Both the position numbers and the translations under genes were made by a program. The notes under the pieces were generated by a model that saw only the letters and a program-made list of their open reading frames with translations, was not told the origin of the DNA and did no database searches. A stretch of DNA of 11,499 nucleotides, from assembly GCA_003024985.2 (NCBI GenBank), contig PXIH01S0051477.1, one strand, 5' to 3'. This DNA is from Euperipatoides rowelli. Lineage: Eukaryota > Onychophora > Udeonychophora > Euonychophora > Peripatopsidae. Shown one piece after another: positions 8,840 to 11,499 of the stretch (positions are counted from its first letter, which is position 1; each line of letters opens with the position of its first letter).

Positions 8840-9183
8840 TTATCCGTAGTTACTATTGTTGTTTTTAGTGTCATGTTTACAGGTTTTCAATAATCCTGGA
8901 CGGTGTAAAAATTTCCATTTTAAAGATTCATTTTTGAAAGTAATTATTATGGGTNTTATTTTATTATCTTTTTGACGACCAAGTCTATAACACCTTTCAA
9001 AATCTGTATCGTCGGAGGTCCCAAAAACCTCATTTAATGCATCTGTAAATTATTCGATTAGCATTGATTCAGGTACATGAAAAAATATAAGGTTTAATTT
9101 TTTCTTTTTGATCTCTTCTAAATCAGTAATTGTTTTCTCCACTTCCCTGACTTGATTTTTTTCCAGACTTTGTAATTGTGATT
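8840..9183 (-). repeat. 343-bp tandem duplication, copy 1
   Basis: This segment is repeated head to tail at 9182-9526 at an offset of 342-343. The differences I see are C8845/T9187, six versus seven A at about 9080/9422, TATAAGG versus TATATGG, and one T/C change near the right end. Both copies contain an N at the same relative place (8955, 9297). Copy 1 keeps the six-A version, so the RRM-like frame can continue. Confidence 0.95.
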
Positions 9184-9526
9184 ATCTGTAGTTACTATTG
9201 TTGTTTTTAGTGTCATGTTTACAGGTTTTCAATAATCCTGGACGGTGTAAAAATTTCCATTTTAAAGATTCATTTTTGAAAGTAATTATTATGGGTNTTA
9301 TTTTATTATCTTTTTGACGACCAAGTCTATAACACCTTTCAAAATCTGTATCGTCGGAGGTCCCAAAAACCTCATTTAATGCATCTGTAAATTATTCGAT
9401 TAGCATTGATTCAGGTACATGAAAAAAATATATGGTTTAATTTTTTCTTTTTGATCTCTTCTAAATCAGTAATTGTTTTCTCCACTTCCCTGACTTGATT
9501 TTTTCCCAGACTTTGTAATTGTGATT
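9182..9526 (-). repeat. 343-bp tandem duplication, copy 2
   Basis: This is the partner of 8840-9183 and the first copy met when reading ORF1 on the minus strand. Its seven-A run shifts the frame shortly after the LEEIKKKKLN segment, so reading stops near 9411. Copy 1 then repeats the coiled-coil end and the RRM-like region before the true C-terminus. The junction overlaps by two bases (TT at 9182-9183). Confidence 0.95.
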
Positions 9527-9948
9527 GTAGGGAAGTCAGCGAAGATTTAATATCTAGAAAATAGCCAGTGCAGTTGTTAGAAGGAATATCTTGTTCTTCT
9601 TTAATTTTTAGAATGTTTTCTAGTTTTTTTCTGTCCAGCCTCAAGTGAAGAGAGTCTAACATCCTGTTCTGATATTTTCCTAGAGTTTTCAAAAATAGAT
9701 TCAGAAAATGATTTTTGTTCTAGTGTTATAATGTCTAATTTTTTCTCGATTGATTCTAAGCGGTTGCAAGCAACAATGTTTGGGCTACAGTTTGGACATA
9801 TCCATAGTATTTTTGAATTTATCATGAATTCAAATTCCATTTTATTCAGATTAGAGCATTTTAGATGGACCCAAAATTTGCATAAATCAGATTTGATAGA
9901 GGATTGTTTGCCATCATTAATTTGTACCTTGCATATCCCACAGTAGAA

Positions 9949-9987
9949 TGGACCTGGGTTTACTTCAATGTCTCCTGCAAGCCGTAG
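9949..9987 (-). other. 2A-like ribosome-skipping motif at ORF1 N-terminus
   Basis: The codons read LRLAGDIEVNPGP, matching the consensus D(V/I)ExNPGP with a typical upstream LRLAG. In active 2A sequences the ribosome fails to form the Gly-Pro bond and continues from Pro, here between codons 9952-9954 and 9949-9951. Downstream is a PHD finger; upstream is a hydrophobic stretch that could act as a signal-like sequence when skipping fails. Such motifs are known in some animal non-LTR retrotransposons. Activity here is untested and the element is otherwise broken. Confidence 0.88.
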
Positions 9988-10092
9988 TATTAGAAACAAA
10001 AAGGAGCTTAATTGAGCCCAAGAGATAAAAAATACAATATTGAAAAGCAATATAATTGTTTTTTTGTTGAATGAAAATATTTTCCAGCTTAT

Positions 10093-10415
10093 TATAAATT
10101 TATTTTAAAAGATGATACAATTGTGTATTAAGATTGAATTTGAAATAAATCTAATTTTGATATGAAAAATCCTTGAGATGAAAATGGAAATTAATGATAA
10201 TTTGGAACAGAGTTTATTGTGGTGATTATCAGAAGTTGAATACAGAATAAAGGAATTATATATAAAAATATAATTGTGCAGAATTTTAAGGAATTCATTA
10301 TATCAGAATAGCGTAAATAATTGATGAAATACAGAGTGGATTAAATCAAGAGTATTACAGTTTAACATATGTAACATTTATAATCCATGATTATGCTTTG
10401 TTTGTCTTATATTCT
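10093..10415 (-). other. Gene-free stretch, probable 5' UTR of element A
   Basis: This AT-rich stretch has no convincing frame on either strand. It separates ORF1 of element A from the (GATAA)n tract, so it likely holds the 5' UTR of A. On the minus strand no ATG occurs between about 10050 and 10280. Confidence 0.4.
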
Positions 10416-10432
10416 TTATCTTATCTTATCTT
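10416..10432 (-). repeat. (GATAA)n short tandem repeat
   Basis: Three TTATC units on the plus strand read as GATAAGATAAGATAA on the minus strand. The tract lies directly downstream of the broken hybrid-binding-domain gene, whose last frame stops inside it. Short simple repeats of this kind commonly mark the 3' end of LINE-type insertions, so this may be the 3' end of the insertion carrying that gene. Confidence 0.75.
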
Positions 10433-10949
10433 TAAATTTTTGACATCCCCAGCAGCTTGATTTTCTGGTGACGAAGGATAAAGCACTGGCAAAACTTGAA
10501 AAGTTTGAGTCCCCGCTGAAATCTTTTTCTTAAACATGCTATTATCGACATTGTTGGGCTCTAAATTTTCTCTGCTGTATGGATTATACAAACAATTGAG
10601 GCACAAAAAACGTTTTAAACATCCTTTCGCAGTGAAAATCTTTTATATCTCAGAACAAGACAGCTTACATGAAAAGACAAATCACAAGAAGTTCCAGCAC
10701 AGTTTACAAACAATGAAACAACCGATCTATCAATAAATAGATCGCAAACCTGACACAAATCTCTTGCGCCAACCGCTGTATAAGTAAAACATCGCCTGAA
10801 CTGACAAAAGAAGATGCCTCTTCTAAACTTTTAAATTTTTTAAAAATTGGATTTTTGAAACCCTTTACCTTTATATTAATTAATACTTCATTCCAGGTGG
10901 TATAAACACCTCGATTATGGCCACTATGAAGGCCGTAGTACCACAACAT
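10421..10949 (-). pseudogene. Broken gene with RNase H1-type hybrid-binding (viroplasmin-fold) domain and PHD-like remnant
   Basis: The ATG at 10947-10949 opens an 81-codon frame. Residues 3-49 match the hybrid-binding domain found at the N-terminus of eukaryotic RNase H1, which grips RNA:DNA hybrids: WYYGLHSG, GVYTTWNE, KGFKNPIFKKF and LEEASSFV. The counterparts of the known contact residues are present (Trp19, Lys37, Lys38). The loop before KGF is about three residues longer than usual. The frame ends at 10704. In a second frame (about 10620-10735) CAGTSCDLSFHVSC and in a third (about 10575-10606) FLCLNC together resemble the second half of a PHD finger. The last frame, with SAGTQTFQVLPV, stops within the (GATAA)n tract. 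No RNase H catalytic domain is seen. The gene is truncated or degenerate, and the domain pairing is an inference. Confidence 0.6.
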
Positions 10950-10950
10950 T

Positions 10951-11499
10951 TTATAGAATCATTGAAATGCCACCATTTATTCTAAAAAGTTTAGCTTTTT
11001 GTTTTTTTAAATCATAAAGTTCAGTATCTAGCCATTTGGGTCTACTTATAGTTTTCTTTTTGTTCTTATTAATTTCAATAATTTTTGTTGGTATGTTATT
11101 ATTTATGATCTCGTTTATTTTCTTTATTACCCTATTATAATTTGCATTCAATTCTAAACAAAAAATTTCATTGGTTATCAAAATATTTTCTTAATCAATT
11201 TTCATACTTTCAGAATTTATTCTTACTATAGCCTAATCATAAATCTTTTTAAAGACTTTGTATGGTTTTGACAGGGGCAATGAGTTTGCAGTTCCTGTTC
11301 AATCAATATTTGGTCACTTTTTAACAATGGGGAAGGGGGAGGTTGTTTATATTACCTAATAAATTTTTATCATTGACTATAATTAAATCCAGCAGTGATT
11401 TATTAATACCTCTATAACGAGTTCAATCAATTCTTTTACAAACAAGGAATCATTACTAGTGTTTAATATCTTCAATCCATATCTGGTAGATTCATATCA
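10951..11499 (-). pseudogene. Element D: LINE ORF2 fragment, endonuclease C-terminus plus linker
   Basis: Reading inward from the window edge, DMNLPDMD matches the GDfNLPdidW block of CR1/L2-type endonucleases. Next, in other frames, come NDSLFVKELIELVIE, LLDLIIVNDKNLLGNINNLP and LKSDQILIEQE. The last stands where the catalytic SDH motif belongs, so His appears replaced by Gln (11310-11318). A linker follows with SRPKWLDTELYDLKKQKAKLF (about 10990-11055), the usual 'PKW...L...KKK..LF' block before RT. Similarity stops at about 10960, where the hybrid-binding-domain gene begins, so RT is absent. At least three frames are used. It may be the disrupted 5' half of a copy continuing beyond the window. 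Confidence 0.72.

Larger units (their letters stand above)
8640..10089 (-). pseudogene. Element A ORF1: 2A-like motif, PHD finger, coiled coil and RRM-like protein
   Basis: The open frame begins after a TAA at 10090-10092. Domains in order: a hydrophobic segment (codons at about 9990-10050), GDIEVNPGP (9949-9975), a PHD finger (about 9840-9945), helical coiled-coil-like segments (about 9440-9790), an RRM-like domain with ERCYRLGRQKDNK then PIIITFKNESLKWKFL (about 8890-9000, repeated at about 9230-9345), and a C-terminal TPNYSEISANKKLREEFLRR...GEEIIIKKK block (about 8745-8835), after which the frame runs on without similarity. In the PHD, CGIC, FWVHLKC and WICPNC are present, but the third ligand appears to be Ser (IKSDLC where IqCDLC is usual). 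No in-frame ATG precedes the 2A motif. The frame changes at the A7 run (9624-9630), and a 343-bp duplication interrupts the RRM-like part. Confidence 0.82.
4900..10090 (-). mobile_element. Element A: near full-length CR1/L2-like LINE with 2A-like motif, interrupted by an LTR insertion
   Basis: A single LINE can be followed on the minus strand. ORF1 (10089 to about 8640) carries 2A, PHD, coiled-coil, RRM-like and basic tail regions. ORF2 (about 8630-5153) carries EN, linker, RT and C-terminus. Removing the insertion of about 690 bp and one copy of the 343-bp duplication leaves roughly 4.1-4.2 kb, a plausible full length for the CR1/L2 group. The PHD-plus-RRM ORF1, the YADD RT and the short C-terminal tail without RNase H support that assignment, but the exact clade is inferred. 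Many stops and frame changes show it is dead as written. The outer ends are not precisely defined. Confidence 0.8.

Noticed and set aside
9731-9946. A 71-codon plus-strand frame.
   Set aside because: It is antisense to the PHD finger and coiled coil of element A ORF1.
9949-9987. 2A motif as evidence of an integrated RNA virus.
   Set aside because: The downstream PHD, RRM-like region, endonuclease and YADD reverse transcriptase make this a LINE. No viral capsid, helicase or RNA polymerase motifs are present.
10704-10949. Viroplasmin-type domain as evidence of a plant pararetrovirus.
   Set aside because: The same fold is the hybrid-binding domain of eukaryotic RNase H1, the context is animal-type LINEs, and no movement, coat or pararetroviral polymerase gene is visible.

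Overview
The window looks like AT-rich, repeat-dense nuclear DNA from an invertebrate animal. It holds almost nothing but decayed retrotransposons. The case for a metazoan rests on non-LTR retrotransposons (LINEs) with apurinic-type endonuclease (EN) and reverse transcriptase (RT), an ORF1 PHD finger next to a 2A-like motif, a Gypsy-type LTR with primer-binding site, and an RNase H1 hybrid-binding domain. No operons, bacterial genes, tRNA, rRNA or CRISPR arrays are visible. The species cannot be named from the sequence. Scattered single N bases suggest a draft assembly.

Every recognisable coding piece reads on the minus strand. From right to left, in the direction of transcription: (i) 11499-10951, a LINE fragment (element D) with the EN C-terminus and the EN-RT linker; (ii) 10949-10436, a broken gene starting with an RNase H1 hybrid-binding ('viroplasmin-fold') domain, followed in other frames by a PHD-like cysteine/histidine pattern and ending in a (GATAA)n tract; (iii) about 10090-4900, a near full-length CR1/L2-like LINE (element A); (iv) 4890-3601, a decayed coding stretch I do not recognise, followed at 3462-3106 by what looks like the start of another LINE endonuclease (element C); (v) 2746 to about 190, an L1/Tx1-like LINE (element B) with ORF1 (RRM-like region plus CCHC knuckles), ORF2 endonuclease, linker and the first RT blocks; (vi) 185-1, a short unassigned edge segment with a small GC-rich patch.

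Element A is the most informative. Its ORF1 begins with a hydrophobic stretch, a textbook 2A-like ribosome-skipping motif (GDIEVNPGP), a PHD finger, coiled-coil-like helices, an RRM-like domain and a basic C-terminus. ORF1 is broken by a 343-bp head-to-tail duplication whose two copies share an N at the same place. ORF2 carries EN, linker, RT with YADD and a C-terminal tail. The EN is split by about 690 bp containing an LTR of about 202 bp, a tRNA-type primer-binding site and a leader.

All the elements look dead through stops, frame changes and insertions. Several frame changes fall at poly(A) runs of the coding strand, so some may be sequencing or assembly errors. No intact host gene is visible.
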